DNA of 64,000 bases from Streptomyces humi (lineage in GTDB: Bacteria > Actinomycetota > Actinomycetes > Streptomycetales > Streptomycetaceae): NCBI RefSeq assembly GCF_001005085.2, contig NZ_LBMU02000015.1:62001-126000 (forward strand), read 5' to 3'. The notes under the pieces were generated by a model. The model saw only the letters and a program-made list of their open reading frames with translations. It had not been told where the DNA came from and made no database searches. Every line of letters begins with the position of its first letter. Position 1 is the stretch's first letter. Of this stretch, positions 25,547 through 32,951 are shown piece by piece. A program made the translations under genes and the position numbers.

Positions 25547-26530
25547 GTGGGTCTCGGAGCGATCGATCTCAATCTTCTGGTGGCGCTGGAAGCACTCCTG
25601 GAGGAGAAGAACGTCACCCACGCGGGTGTCCGTCTCTCCACCAGCCAGTCGGCGATGAGCGGCTCGCTGGCCCGGCTGCGCCGGCACTTCAACGACGAGC
25701 TGCTGATCCGGGTGGGCCGGGAGTACGAGCTGACACCGCTCGCGGAGCGGCTGCTGCCGGTCGTCCAGGCCTCGCTCCAGAAGGCCGAGGAGGCGTTGTC
25801 GCTCACCCGGCACTTCGATCCGGGGCGCAGCCGCCAGCGGTTCTCCGTGGTCATGTCCGACTACGTGATGACGGTGTTCGTGGAGCCGCTGCTGCGGGTG
25901 ATCGCCGCCGAGGCGCCCGGTGTCCGGATCGACTTCCACCCGATCGTCGACGGCCAGCTGGAGACCGAGACGCATCTGCGCTGCCACGACCTGATGATCG
26001 TACCGCTCGGCTACCAGCTGCCCGGGGTGAGCGAGGCCGTGATGCACGACCGGTTCGTGTGCATCGTCGACCCGGACAACCCGCGGCTGGTGGACGGCCG
26101 GCTCACCCTGCGGGACCTGGCGGAGATGCCGCACGCGGCCTGCGCCATCGGCAAGAGCCACACCCCGGCCGAGCGCCAGCTGGAGACCCTGGGGATCTCC
26201 CCGAAGGTGCAGGTCAGCACGCCTGGCTTCAGTGTGCTGCCGTTCCTGGTGAGCGGCACGGACCTGGTGGCGATGGTCCCGGAGCGGCTGGCCCGGCGCT
26301 ACGAGGACTTCGCGCGCTGTGCGGTCGTACCGGCGCCGTTCCCCGACGTGCCGCTGGTGGAGGCCATGTACTGGCATCACAACCGGCACGCCGACCCGGC
26401 GCACCGCTGGCTGCGGGAGACCGTGCGCCGGGTCGGGACGGCGCTCGGGGAGGAGGCGCAGCTGGAGATCGCCGGGGCGGATGCCAGCCATCCGGAGAGC
26501 GCGTTTCCGGAGCTGTCCGCGGCTTCCTAG
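25547..26530 (+). CDS. LysR-family regulator (NodD/aromatic-responsive type)
   Basis: A 327-residue LysR regulator. The N-terminal HTH is 'LNLLVALEALLEEKNVTHAG' then 'VRLSTSQSAMSGSLARLRRH', followed by 'ELTPLAERLLPVVQASLQKA'. The effector domain ('FSVVMSDYVMTVFVEPLLRV', 'LPFLVSGTDLVAMVPERLAR') is of the NodD/NahR/LinR type that commonly senses aromatic or pathway compounds. ggaagggg lies 7-8 nt before the chosen GTG; an in-frame GTG 24 nt upstream is the alternative. Being inside the catabolic locus, and sharing an 11-bp motif between its promoter and the divergent promoter, it is the likely activator of both arms. Confidence 0.86.
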   Translation: MGLGAIDLNLLVALEALLEEKNVTHAGVRLSTSQSAMSGSLARLRRHFNDELLIRVGREYELTPLAERLLPVVQASLQKAEEALSLTRHFDPGRSRQRFSVVMSDYVMTVFVEPLLRVIAAEAPGVRIDFHPIVDGQLETETHLRCHDLMIVPLGYQLPGVSEAVMHDRFVCIVDPDNPRLVDGRLTLRDLAEMPHAACAIGKSHTPAERQLETLGISPKVQVSTPGFSVLPFLVSGTDLVAMVPERLARRYEDFARCAVVPAPFPDVPLVEAMYWHHNRHADPAHRWLRETVRRVGTALGEEAQLEIAGADASHPESAFPELSAAS

Positions 26531-26572
26531 CGTGGACGGGAGGACATCCCGCACGCCCTTTGGGAGGAAACC

Positions 26573-27352
26573 GTGGAAGCCGTGAGCCGCACGCGTCTGG
26601 CGGGCCGTACCGTCGTCGTCACCGGAGCCGCGCAGGGACAGGGAGCCGCGGAGGCGGCCGCCGCCGCCCGGGAGGGTGCCACGGTGGTCGCGACCGACGT
26701 GCTGGACGAGGCGGGCGAGAAGCTCGCCGCGGCCCTGCGCGCCGACGGCCTCGACGTCCGGTACGTCCACCTGGACGTGACCTCGCCCGGGGACTGGGCG
26801 GCGCTCGCGGACTCCCTCGGTGTCGTGCACGGGCTGGTGAACAACGCGGGCATCCCGATGCGGGCCCGGCTCGGCCAGGTCGGGCTCGCCGACTGGAACC
26901 GCGCCTTCGCCGTGAACACCACCGGCGCCCTGCTCGGTATCCAGGCCCTCGCCCCGCTGATGCCGGCCGGTTCCTCGATCGTGAACGTCGGCTCGGTCGC
27001 GGGGCTCACCGCGCACCACGCGGTGGCGTACACGACCAGCAAGTGGGCGCTGCGGGGGCTGTCCAAGGTGGCGGCCCTGGAGCTGGCCCCGCGCGGCATC
27101 CGCACGAACCTCGTACACCCGGGGTACATCGAGACCCCGCTGATGGCGACCGCGAACCCGGTGTTCGTCGCCGCCCACCTCGCGATGACGCCCCAGGGCC
27201 GCCCGGGCACGGTCGACGAGGTGGCCCCGCTGGTCGTCTACCTCCTGTCGGACGAGGCGTCGTACGTCAACGGCGCGGAGATCACCGTCGACGGCGGCTA
27301 CTCCGCGCACGGCCCGGTGAAGGCGATCACCAACGCCCTCGACGAGGGCTGA
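26573..27352 (+). CDS. Short-chain dehydrogenase/reductase (SDR)
   Basis: A 259-residue classical SDR. 'VVVTGAAQGQGAAEAAAAAR' is the cofactor loop, Asp in 'VVATDVLDEAG' suggests NAD(H), 'LVNNAGIPMRAR' is the NNAG motif, Ser in 'NVGSVAGLTAHHAVAYTTSK' and YxxxK ('YTTSK') complete the active site. 'YLLSDEASYVNGAEITVDGG' is the standard C-terminal signature. gggagg precedes the GTG start. It follows lysR by 42 bp in the same direction and probably belongs to the catabolic locus. It ends 3 bp from the convergent Pro-rich gene. Confidence 0.86.
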   Translation: MEAVSRTRLAGRTVVVTGAAQGQGAAEAAAAAREGATVVATDVLDEAGEKLAAALRADGLDVRYVHLDVTSPGDWAALADSLGVVHGLVNNAGIPMRARLGQVGLADWNRAFAVNTTGALLGIQALAPLMPAGSSIVNVGSVAGLTAHHAVAYTTSKWALRGLSKVAALELAPRGIRTNLVHPGYIETPLMATANPVFVAAHLAMTPQGRPGTVDEVAPLVVYLLSDEASYVNGAEITVDGGYSAHGPVKAITNALDEG

Positions 27353-27355
27353 GCG

Positions 27356-28249
27356 TCACCCCTTGAGCTGTTCCAGGGTGGACTTGGTGTCGGTCTTCAG
27401 CCAGCCCGTCACGGCGTCGAGCGTCGGCGGGTTCGTGTCGCTGTCGTACGACGAGAAGTACGCGCTGTAGCTCATCGTGTAGGTCGTCCAGCCGTCCCGG
27501 ACCGCGAGCGTCGCGTACCGGGAGCCGCTGGTGGTGGAACCGCTGCTGGTGTCCTCGGTGACCAGGTAGGCCTCGTCGCCTATGCCCTGCACCGGCGACA
27601 CGTCGTAATCGGTGTGGCTGTCCCCGTAGTTCTTCCAGGTGGCCGTGAACTCCGGCCCCGGGTCGGTCTTCCTGTGCAGGTCGACCTGCATCGTCAGGTA
27701 GGCGTCGGCGTAGCTGGACCCGGTCTTCTTGAGACTGAGGCTGCAATAGCTCTCGTCCAGGGCCGGGGCCTTCAGCGTGTTCCTGGTCGGGGCGGAGTCG
27801 TCCGCGGGGTACTCCTCCTTGAACGACGAGTAGTCCGCGCCGGAACAGAGATTCGCGGGCGCCTGATAACCGCGCAGATCGGCGCCGTGCCCGAAGCCGC
27901 CGGTCAGGAAGAGCCCGGCCGCCCAGGCGGCGGAGGCGACCACCGCGCCCACGGCGGCCCACAGCACGGCTCTCCCGGCGGCGTTGCCCGTGCCGGGCGC
28001 CGACCCGGCCGGGGCCGGGGGCGGGTAGCCGTAACCGGGTTGTGCGGCATAGGGGTTGCCCTGCTGCGGGGCGGCCTGGCCGGCGGAGGCCGGCGGGGCG
28101 TAGGGGTTCTGCGGGGCCGGCGACTGCGGGTTCGGGTAGGGGTACGCGGTCGGCGGCGCGGGCTGCTGCTGGGGCGGCGGCGCGGGCTGCTGCGGAGTCG
28201 ACGGCGGCTGCTGCGGGGCGGAGGGCGGCTGCTGCGGTGGCGTGGACAT
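27356..28249 (-). CDS. Proline/glutamine-rich single-pass membrane protein with extracytoplasmic domain
   Basis: A 297-residue protein of no recognised family. The first 85 residues are Pro/Gln/Ala-rich and disordered ('PPQQPPSAPQQPP'). One membrane helix follows (about 92-115, 'AVLWAAVGAVVASAAWAAGL'). The exported domain (about 120-297) has two cysteines ('ANLCSGADYSSF', 'ESYCSLSLKKTG') and 'VQGIGDEAYLVTEDTSSG', a layout common in actinobacterial DUF3558-like or sensor-tail lipoprotein relatives. The start is uncertain: ATG 28249 begins the Pro-rich run, and an in-frame ATG lies at 28267. It diverges from the peptide/P450 region. Confidence 0.7.
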   Translation of the reverse strand: MSTPPQQPPSAPQQPPSTPQQPAPPPQQQPAPPTAYPYPNPQSPAPQNPYAPPASAGQAAPQQGNPYAAQPGYGYPPPAPAGSAPGTGNAAGRAVLWAAVGAVVASAAWAAGLFLTGGFGHGADLRGYQAPANLCSGADYSSFKEEYPADDSAPTRNTLKAPALDESYCSLSLKKTGSSYADAYLTMQVDLHRKTDPGPEFTATWKNYGDSHTDYDVSPVQGIGDEAYLVTEDTSSGSTTSGSRYATLAVRDGWTTYTMSYSAYFSSYDSDTNPPTLDAVTGWLKTDTKSTLEQLKG

Positions 28250-28455
28250 GTCGTGAAGATAAGGCATAACCAGACATCAAGTCCCGCGCCGGTCAGGACC
28301 GTTATGGATTGCGGACATCCGTGACACCCCGACGACTGACCCGCCGTCAGATATTCCGGCCACTGCCAGGGGAACCTCGGTCCGGCATATTGCCCGCCCC
28401 GACAGACCATGCCACGATCGGACAAATATTCGCCCAGATGGCAATGGGGGTGTTC

Positions 28456-28545
28456 ATGAAACGGACCCGACGCCTGGTGGCCCGCCTGGTGGGCAGGAAG
28501 CGGGTCAGCGGACGTTACCCGTACTGGCCCTACCAGCTCCGGTAG
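28456..28545 (+). CDS. Putative RiPP precursor peptide (29 aa) for the adjacent P450
   Basis: A tiny gene with gggggt 5-6 nt before its ATG. The 29-residue product has a strongly basic, helical N-terminal half ('MKRTRRLVARLVGRKR') and an aromatic C-terminus ('GRYPYWPYQLR') ending at a TAG. In-frame starts 6 and 18 nt upstream are possible. A short basic leader with a Tyr/Trp-rich tail, encoded just before a cytochrome P450, is the pattern of P450-modified RiPPs (tryptorubin-type atropopeptides, cittilins, biarylitides), where the P450 cross-links aromatic side chains. I see no peptidase gene beside it. The product is inferred: a cross-linked peptide derived from the YPYWPY region. Confidence 0.7.
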   Translation: MKRTRRLVARLVGRKRVSGRYPYWPYQLR

Positions 28546-28598
28546 CCCGACCCCGCACCTTTCAGGGCCAGGTCCACCGGAAACAGTGGAAGAACACC

Positions 28599-28632
28599 GA
28601 TCGCAGGATCCCGTCCGAGGGGTCCTGCGATC
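28599..28632 (+). promoter_or_regulatory. Stem-loop between the peptide gene and the P450 gene
   Basis: gatcgcaggatcc (28599-28611) pairs with gggtcctgcgatc (28620-28632): 13 pairs with one T-G wobble and an 8-nt loop. It ends about 5 nt before the ggggggagg ribosome site of the P450. It could be a partial terminator or a processing/stability element that makes more precursor than enzyme. Confidence 0.65.
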
Positions 28633-28649
28633 TGTTGGGGGGAGGCCGG

Positions 28650-29963
28650 ATGGCGCAACGCGAGACGTCGGGACGGCCGCCGGGTCCACGCGGGCACTGG
28701 CTGACGGGCAACACCCGTGCGTACGAGGCCGACCGGATCGGATTCCTGCGTCGCTGCCACCGCGAGTACGGAGACGTCTTCTCCTACGACGAGCAGACGG
28801 TGTTCGTGATCGACCCCGACCTCACCCATGACGTCCTCACGCGCACCGGCCACAGCTTCGTGACCGAACTCGCGCCCTTCGACATGCGGCGGGACCTCGA
28901 CGAGGCCACCGCGCAGGCCACCGCGTGGATGTCCGCGCGCCGTGCCACCTGGCCGGGCCTCAACCGCGCGGCCTCGGCCGCGGCCGACGACCGGACCGTC
29001 GGGATCCTCGACGCGGTGGCGGCCGACGGGGCCGGCCGTGAGGTGGACGTGCTCACCTCGATGCGCGCGTTCACCGCCCGCGCGATCGCCGACTACTGCT
29101 TCGGGACCGACGCCCCCGGCGTCCCCGGCCTGCTGCACGACCTCATCCGCGCCACCCGGCCGTTCACGGAGTCGTCCTACGAGTTCCCCGCCTGGCTGCC
29201 GCTCCCCCGTCACCGCCGCTTCTTCCGCGCCGCCCGAGACCTGACCGAGGCACTGACCGTGATCGTCCGGCAGCGCCGCGCGTCCCCCGCCGGGGACACC
29301 CCTGGGGACCTGCTCGGCTCCCTGCTCGCCGCCGAGCCGGCCATGCCCGACGACATCGTGACGTCGACGCTGCACAGCGTTCTGATGGGCGGCCACGGCG
29401 TGCCCGCCGCCGCGCTCACCTCGGTCGTGTGGGAACTGGCGCGGCGGCCCGGGCTCGTCGGCGAACTGCGCGACGAGGCGGACGGGCCGGCGGACGGTAC
29501 CGCCGCCCTGCCGTCCGGCCCGTCGACGGCGGCCCGGCTGCCGCTCGCCGAGGCGGTGGTACGGGAGACGCTCCGGCTGTATCCGCCCGCGTGGCTGGTG
29601 ACCCGCACCGCCCGTACGGCGACACGGCTGGGCGACTGGTCGGTCGCTCCCGGAGACGACGTCCTGCTCAACGCCTACCTGATCCACCGGGATCCCCGGT
29701 GGTGGCGGCGGCCCGACGAGTTCGACCCCGCCCGGTGGCTGAACGGGATACCGGCTCCCGGTCCTGCCTATCTTCCCTTCGGTGCCGGGCCGCGGGTCTG
29801 CCTGGGTTCGGCCCTGGCCATGCGGCAGCTCACGCTGGCCACTTCGCGGCTCGCGCAGCGCTTCGCCATCGAGTCGCCGAACGCCTCGTCGGTGGCCCTG
29901 GAGTTCATGGGCAGACTCGCCCCCGCCGGCCTGCGGGCACGTCTCGCGCCACTCGGGCGCTAG
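28650..29963 (+). CDS. Cytochrome P450, probable RiPP-modifying enzyme
   Basis: A 437-residue P450. The heme-binding loop is 'LPFGAGPRVCLGSALAMRQL' (Cys384), ExxR is 'VRETLRLYPPAW' (Glu306-Arg309), and 'DPRWWRRPDEFDPARWL' is the usual PERF-like segment. The I-helix reads 'VLMGGHGVPAAALTSVVWEL': the conserved acid-Thr pair is absent, as in some P450s that couple phenols rather than hydroxylate. N-terminal membrane anchor is missing, so it is soluble. ATG has ggggggagg about 5 nt upstream. The peptide gene lies 104 bp upstream in the same direction, and a perfect hairpin terminator follows. Electron donors must come from elsewhere in the genome. Confidence 0.88.
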   Translation: MAQRETSGRPPGPRGHWLTGNTRAYEADRIGFLRRCHREYGDVFSYDEQTVFVIDPDLTHDVLTRTGHSFVTELAPFDMRRDLDEATAQATAWMSARRATWPGLNRAASAAADDRTVGILDAVAADGAGREVDVLTSMRAFTARAIADYCFGTDAPGVPGLLHDLIRATRPFTESSYEFPAWLPLPRHRRFFRAARDLTEALTVIVRQRRASPAGDTPGDLLGSLLAAEPAMPDDIVTSTLHSVLMGGHGVPAAALTSVVWELARRPGLVGELRDEADGPADGTAALPSGPSTAARLPLAEAVVRETLRLYPPAWLVTRTARTATRLGDWSVAPGDDVLLNAYLIHRDPRWWRRPDEFDPARWLNGIPAPGPAYLPFGAGPRVCLGSALAMRQLTLATSRLAQRFAIESPNASSVALEFMGRLAPAGLRARLAPLGR

Positions 29964-30033
29964 GTGTATTGCGAGGCAGGCGGGACCTTCGCAACACACC
30001 CTGGCCGGCCGGGCGGTCGCGGCCGGTACGCAC

Positions 30034-30065
30034 GTGCGGGCCGGGGCACCGGCCCCGGCCCGCAC
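30034..30065. terminator. Perfect hairpin between convergent genes (bidirectional terminator)
   Basis: gtgcgggccggggc (30034-30047) and gccccggcccgcac (30052-30065) form a perfect 14-bp stem with a 4-nt loop between the P450 and MFS stop codons. Confidence 0.85.
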
Positions 30066-30078
30066 CGCGCGCCGCGGA

Positions 30079-31596
30079 TCAGGCCGACGCGGGCTGCACC
30101 GGCACCTGGGCCGTGGCGCGGGCGGTGTTCCTGCGGACCAGCAGCAGGGTGACCACCGCGCCCAGCAGCGAGGCACAGCCGCAGATCACCACGCCCAGGG
30201 CCATGCCGTGCGCGAGGGCGTCCTGCGCGGCCGCCCTGGCGCTGTCGCTGCCCGCGTTGACCACCGCGAGGGGACCGGCCGCGGCCTCCATCCCGGCGTC
30301 GGCGCCGGACAGCTTGCCGACGAGCGCGGAGGACGCGGCGCTCATGGCGACCGTGCTGATCACAGCCGGGCCGAGGCCCTGGCCGAACTCGCGGACCAGG
30401 CTGGTCGCGCCGCTCGCCATACCCGTCATCTCGATCGGCACCGCGTTCACCGCGGCCGACGTCAGCGAGGACACCACGCAGATGAAGCCGACGCCGAGCA
30501 GCAGCACCGGACCGATGAAGGCGGCCAGCGAGGTGGTGGTGATGGGCAGCGCGGCGATCCAGAACTGACCCGCGGCCATCGGCAGCAGACCGCCCATCAG
30601 CAGCCAGCGCGGCTCGACGCGGGTGAGCATCCTGCTGAGCACCGGGGCGAGGAGCAGCGGGATCAGCTGGAGGATCACGAACGGCATGCCGGCCCGCAGG
30701 GCGCTGAGGTGCATGACCGCGCCCAGCCGGATGGAGACGACGTAGGCCGTGCCGATGAAGCCGAACATCCCGGTGAGCGCGACCACGGCGGCCGCCGCGA
30801 ACGACGGGATCCGCAGCAGGTCCAGGTTGAACATCGGGGACACGGCGCGCTTCTCGGCGACCACGAACCCGATCAGGGCCACGGCGGCCAGGGTCAGCGC
30901 GGAGACGATCGACGGGCTGCTCCAGCCCCGGTCACCGCCCTCGATGATGCCCCACAGCAGGGCGGTGAGGCCGACGGCGACGCTGATCTGGCCCGGCCAG
31001 TCCAGGGCCCGGCCCTCGGGCGCCCTGGAGTCGGTGACCAGTGCCCAGCAGGCGATGCCGACCGCGACACCTAGGACGACCGGTGGTACGAACGCCCAGC
31101 GGAAGTCGGCGACCGTGGCGAGGATCCCGGAGGACAGCGGACCGACGGCGGAGGCGAGGGAGATGCTCAGCGCCCAGATGGAGACCGCCTTGGCGCGGTC
31201 CTTCTCCTCCGGTGTCGCGGCCGCGATCACGGCGAGGGAGCTGGGGAAGAGCGCGGCGGCGCCGACGCCGGCCAGGGCCTGCCCGATCCAGAGCATGGTG
31301 ATGTTCTGGGAGGTGGCGTTGAGGAGTTCACCGATCGCCAGCACGAATCCGCCGAGGACCAGCAGCCGCTTGCGGCCGAAAAGGTCGCCCACCACACCGA
31401 AATTCAGTTCCAGGATCGCAGTGGGGAGAATGAACGCGGAGGTGACCCAGGCGACCTGGGATCCCGAAGCCCCGAACGCGGACTGTATTTCGCCGTTGAT
31501 GGGCGAGGGGACGGTAATGCACAGCTGCGCGGCGGCAACTGCCAGACAGCAGGCTATGAGCGTGCCCACGTCCAGTTTTTTCACAGCGTTGGTCAT
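30079..31596 (-). CDS. MFS multidrug/natural-product exporter, DHA2 (14-TM) type
   Basis: A 505-residue, 14-segment major facilitator of the EmrB/QacA group. Motif A is 'GVVGDLFGRKRLLVLGG' and motif C-like sequence is 'LWIGQALAGVGAAALFPSSL' with 'SIWALSISLASAVGPLSSGI'. Such pumps export drugs and natural products by proton antiport. ATG 31596 has ggag at a good distance; ATG 31608 is possible. It ends the minus-strand operon P450-SDR-VOC-MFS, 13 bp after the VOC gene, and is convergent with the RiPP-like pair. It is the obvious candidate exporter for a product of either group. Confidence 0.87.
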   Translation of the reverse strand: MTNAVKKLDVGTLIACCLAVAAAQLCITVPSPINGEIQSAFGASGSQVAWVTSAFILPTAILELNFGVVGDLFGRKRLLVLGGFVLAIGELLNATSQNITMLWIGQALAGVGAAALFPSSLAVIAAATPEEKDRAKAVSIWALSISLASAVGPLSSGILATVADFRWAFVPPVVLGVAVGIACWALVTDSRAPEGRALDWPGQISVAVGLTALLWGIIEGGDRGWSSPSIVSALTLAAVALIGFVVAEKRAVSPMFNLDLLRIPSFAAAAVVALTGMFGFIGTAYVVSIRLGAVMHLSALRAGMPFVILQLIPLLLAPVLSRMLTRVEPRWLLMGGLLPMAAGQFWIAALPITTTSLAAFIGPVLLLGVGFICVVSSLTSAAVNAVPIEMTGMASGATSLVREFGQGLGPAVISTVAMSAASSALVGKLSGADAGMEAAAGPLAVVNAGSDSARAAAQDALAHGMALGVVICGCASLLGAVVTLLLVRRNTARATAQVPVQPASA

Positions 31597-31609
31597 TCCG
31601 TACTCCATC

Positions 31610-32050
31610 TCACGGGTTAACGGTGGTGCCGCGCTCTACGAGTTCGCCGCGTTCTATGAGTTCGATGAGATTTCCCTCGGGGTCCTTGACCCAGGCCATC
31701 CGCACCCCCGCTTCGGGGGACGGTCCGGGGGCGAGGACCTCGCCCGCCCCGTGGGCCACCAGGGCGGCGTACACGGGGTCGAGTTCGGGGGTGGTGACCG
31801 CGAAGTGCCCGTACCCCTCGGTGAGTACGGCGGTCATCGGGTCCGGGGCCCTGAGGCCGGGCACGGACCCGGGCCTGGCGAGCAGTTCGATGCGCCAGCC
31901 GTGCGGGTGTTCCAGGACGACACCGGTCAGACCGGGTCCGTCGAGACGGAACTCGAAGACGGTCTTCAGCGCGAAGGCCGTCCGGTACCAGTCGAGTTGG
32001 GCGGGCAGGTCGCGTACGTTGAGGCCCACGTGGTCGAGTCGTGCGTGCAT
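31610..32050 (-). CDS. VOC-family (glyoxalase/dioxygenase-fold) protein
   Basis: A 146-residue single VOC module pair: 'ARLDHVGLNVRDLPAQLDWY' opens with the usual His, 'GWRIELLARPG' and 'YGHFAVTTPELDPVYAALVA' continue, and 'WVKDPEGNLIELIERGE' carries the C-terminal Glu. Ligands for a metal site are therefore retained. The fold covers glyoxalases, epimerases, dioxygenases and bleomycin-type resistance proteins, so position is the best guide: 6 bp after an SDR and 13 bp before an MFS pump, in an operon headed by a P450. Confidence 0.8.
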   Translation of the reverse strand: MHARLDHVGLNVRDLPAQLDWYRTAFALKTVFEFRLDGPGLTGVVLEHPHGWRIELLARPGSVPGLRAPDPMTAVLTEGYGHFAVTTPELDPVYAALVAHGAGEVLAPGPSPEAGVRMAWVKDPEGNLIELIERGELVERGTTVNP

Positions 32051-32056
32051 CGGCGC

Positions 32057-32827
32057 TCAGCCCGCCATCGCGCTGTCGCCGCCGTCGACCATGAGGTTGG
32101 CGCCGTTGACGAAGGCCGCCTCGTCGGAGCAGAGGAAGGCCGCGGCGCGTGCGATGTCCTCCGGCTGCCCGACCCTGCCGACCGGGATCCGGGCCTCCAG
32201 CTGCGCCTTCGGGCCGTCGGGGTCGTCGAGGAAGGGGGCGGTGGCGGAGGTGCGGGTCATGCCGGGGGCGATGCTGTTGACGCGGATGCGGTGCGGCGCG
32301 CCGGCCGCGCAGAGGTGCTTGGTCATCGCGAGGACCCCGCCCTTGGCGGCGCCGTGCGGCACCATCGGCATGAACAGCGCGCCGCGCTCGGCGGCCACGG
32401 ACGCGACGTTCAGGACGGCGCCGCCGCCGCGTGCGACCAGGTGCGGCCAGGCCGCCCGGGTGCAGAAGTAGGGGATGTCCAGTTCGTTCCTGATGGTGAA
32501 GTACCAGTCGGCCGCCGGCATCGTCTCGAAGGGGCCGTTGCGCAGCGCGGAGGCGTTGTTGTAGAGGATGTCGAGCCCGCCGAACTCGGCGATCCCGGCC
32601 TCGATCCACTCCCGCGCCCCGGCCTCGGTGGAAAGGTCGACCGGGGCCAGTGAACGCATCACACCGCCGGCCTTCTCGACGAGTTCCACGGTTTCCGCGG
32701 CGCTCTGCCCGTCGATGTCGCAGCCGAATACGGTGGCCCCCTCGGCCGCGAATACCTGTGCCGCGGCCCGGCCGATTCCTGCTCCCGTTCCACTGATGAA
32801 AGCGATTTTCCCGGCCAGTCGACCCAT
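32057..32827 (-). CDS. SDR-family protein with His replacing the catalytic Tyr
   Basis: A 256-residue SDR: 'AFISGTGAGIGRAAAQVFAA' is the cofactor loop, Asp in 'VFGCDIDGQSA' favours NAD(H), and 'LDILYNNASALRN' replaces NNAG with NNAS. The catalytic segment is 'MVPHGAAKGGVLAMTKHLCA': the Lys is present but the Tyr of YxxxK is His. Ser is in 'NVASVAAERGALF'. The C-terminal 'FLCSDEAAFVNGANLMVDGG' is standard. ATG 32827 is preferred; an in-frame TTG (32836) is possible. It lies between a P450 and a VOC gene in one operon. Confidence 0.83.
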   Translation of the reverse strand: MGRLAGKIAFISGTGAGIGRAAAQVFAAEGATVFGCDIDGQSAAETVELVEKAGGVMRSLAPVDLSTEAGAREWIEAGIAEFGGLDILYNNASALRNGPFETMPAADWYFTIRNELDIPYFCTRAAWPHLVARGGGAVLNVASVAAERGALFMPMVPHGAAKGGVLAMTKHLCAAGAPHRIRVNSIAPGMTRTSATAPFLDDPDGPKAQLEARIPVGRVGQPEDIARAAAFLCSDEAAFVNGANLMVDGGDSAMAG

Positions 32828-32951
32828 GATTGCCAAGTCCCTTGTCCCATGCCGCCCGAGTGCGGTGGTGGCAGCGTAGGTAGGGCCTTTGGCGAGAACA
32901 AGAAATGCGTCAGGGAAGGGGCATCGGGCGTTCGTATGGCTGGTATGCGCC

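Noticed and set aside
28309..28545. A 78-codon protein ending in the YPYWPY motif
   Set aside because: The extra N-terminal 49 codons have no ribosome site and lie in the promoter region; the ATG at 28456 (or just upstream) with a Shine-Dalgarno-like run is preferred.
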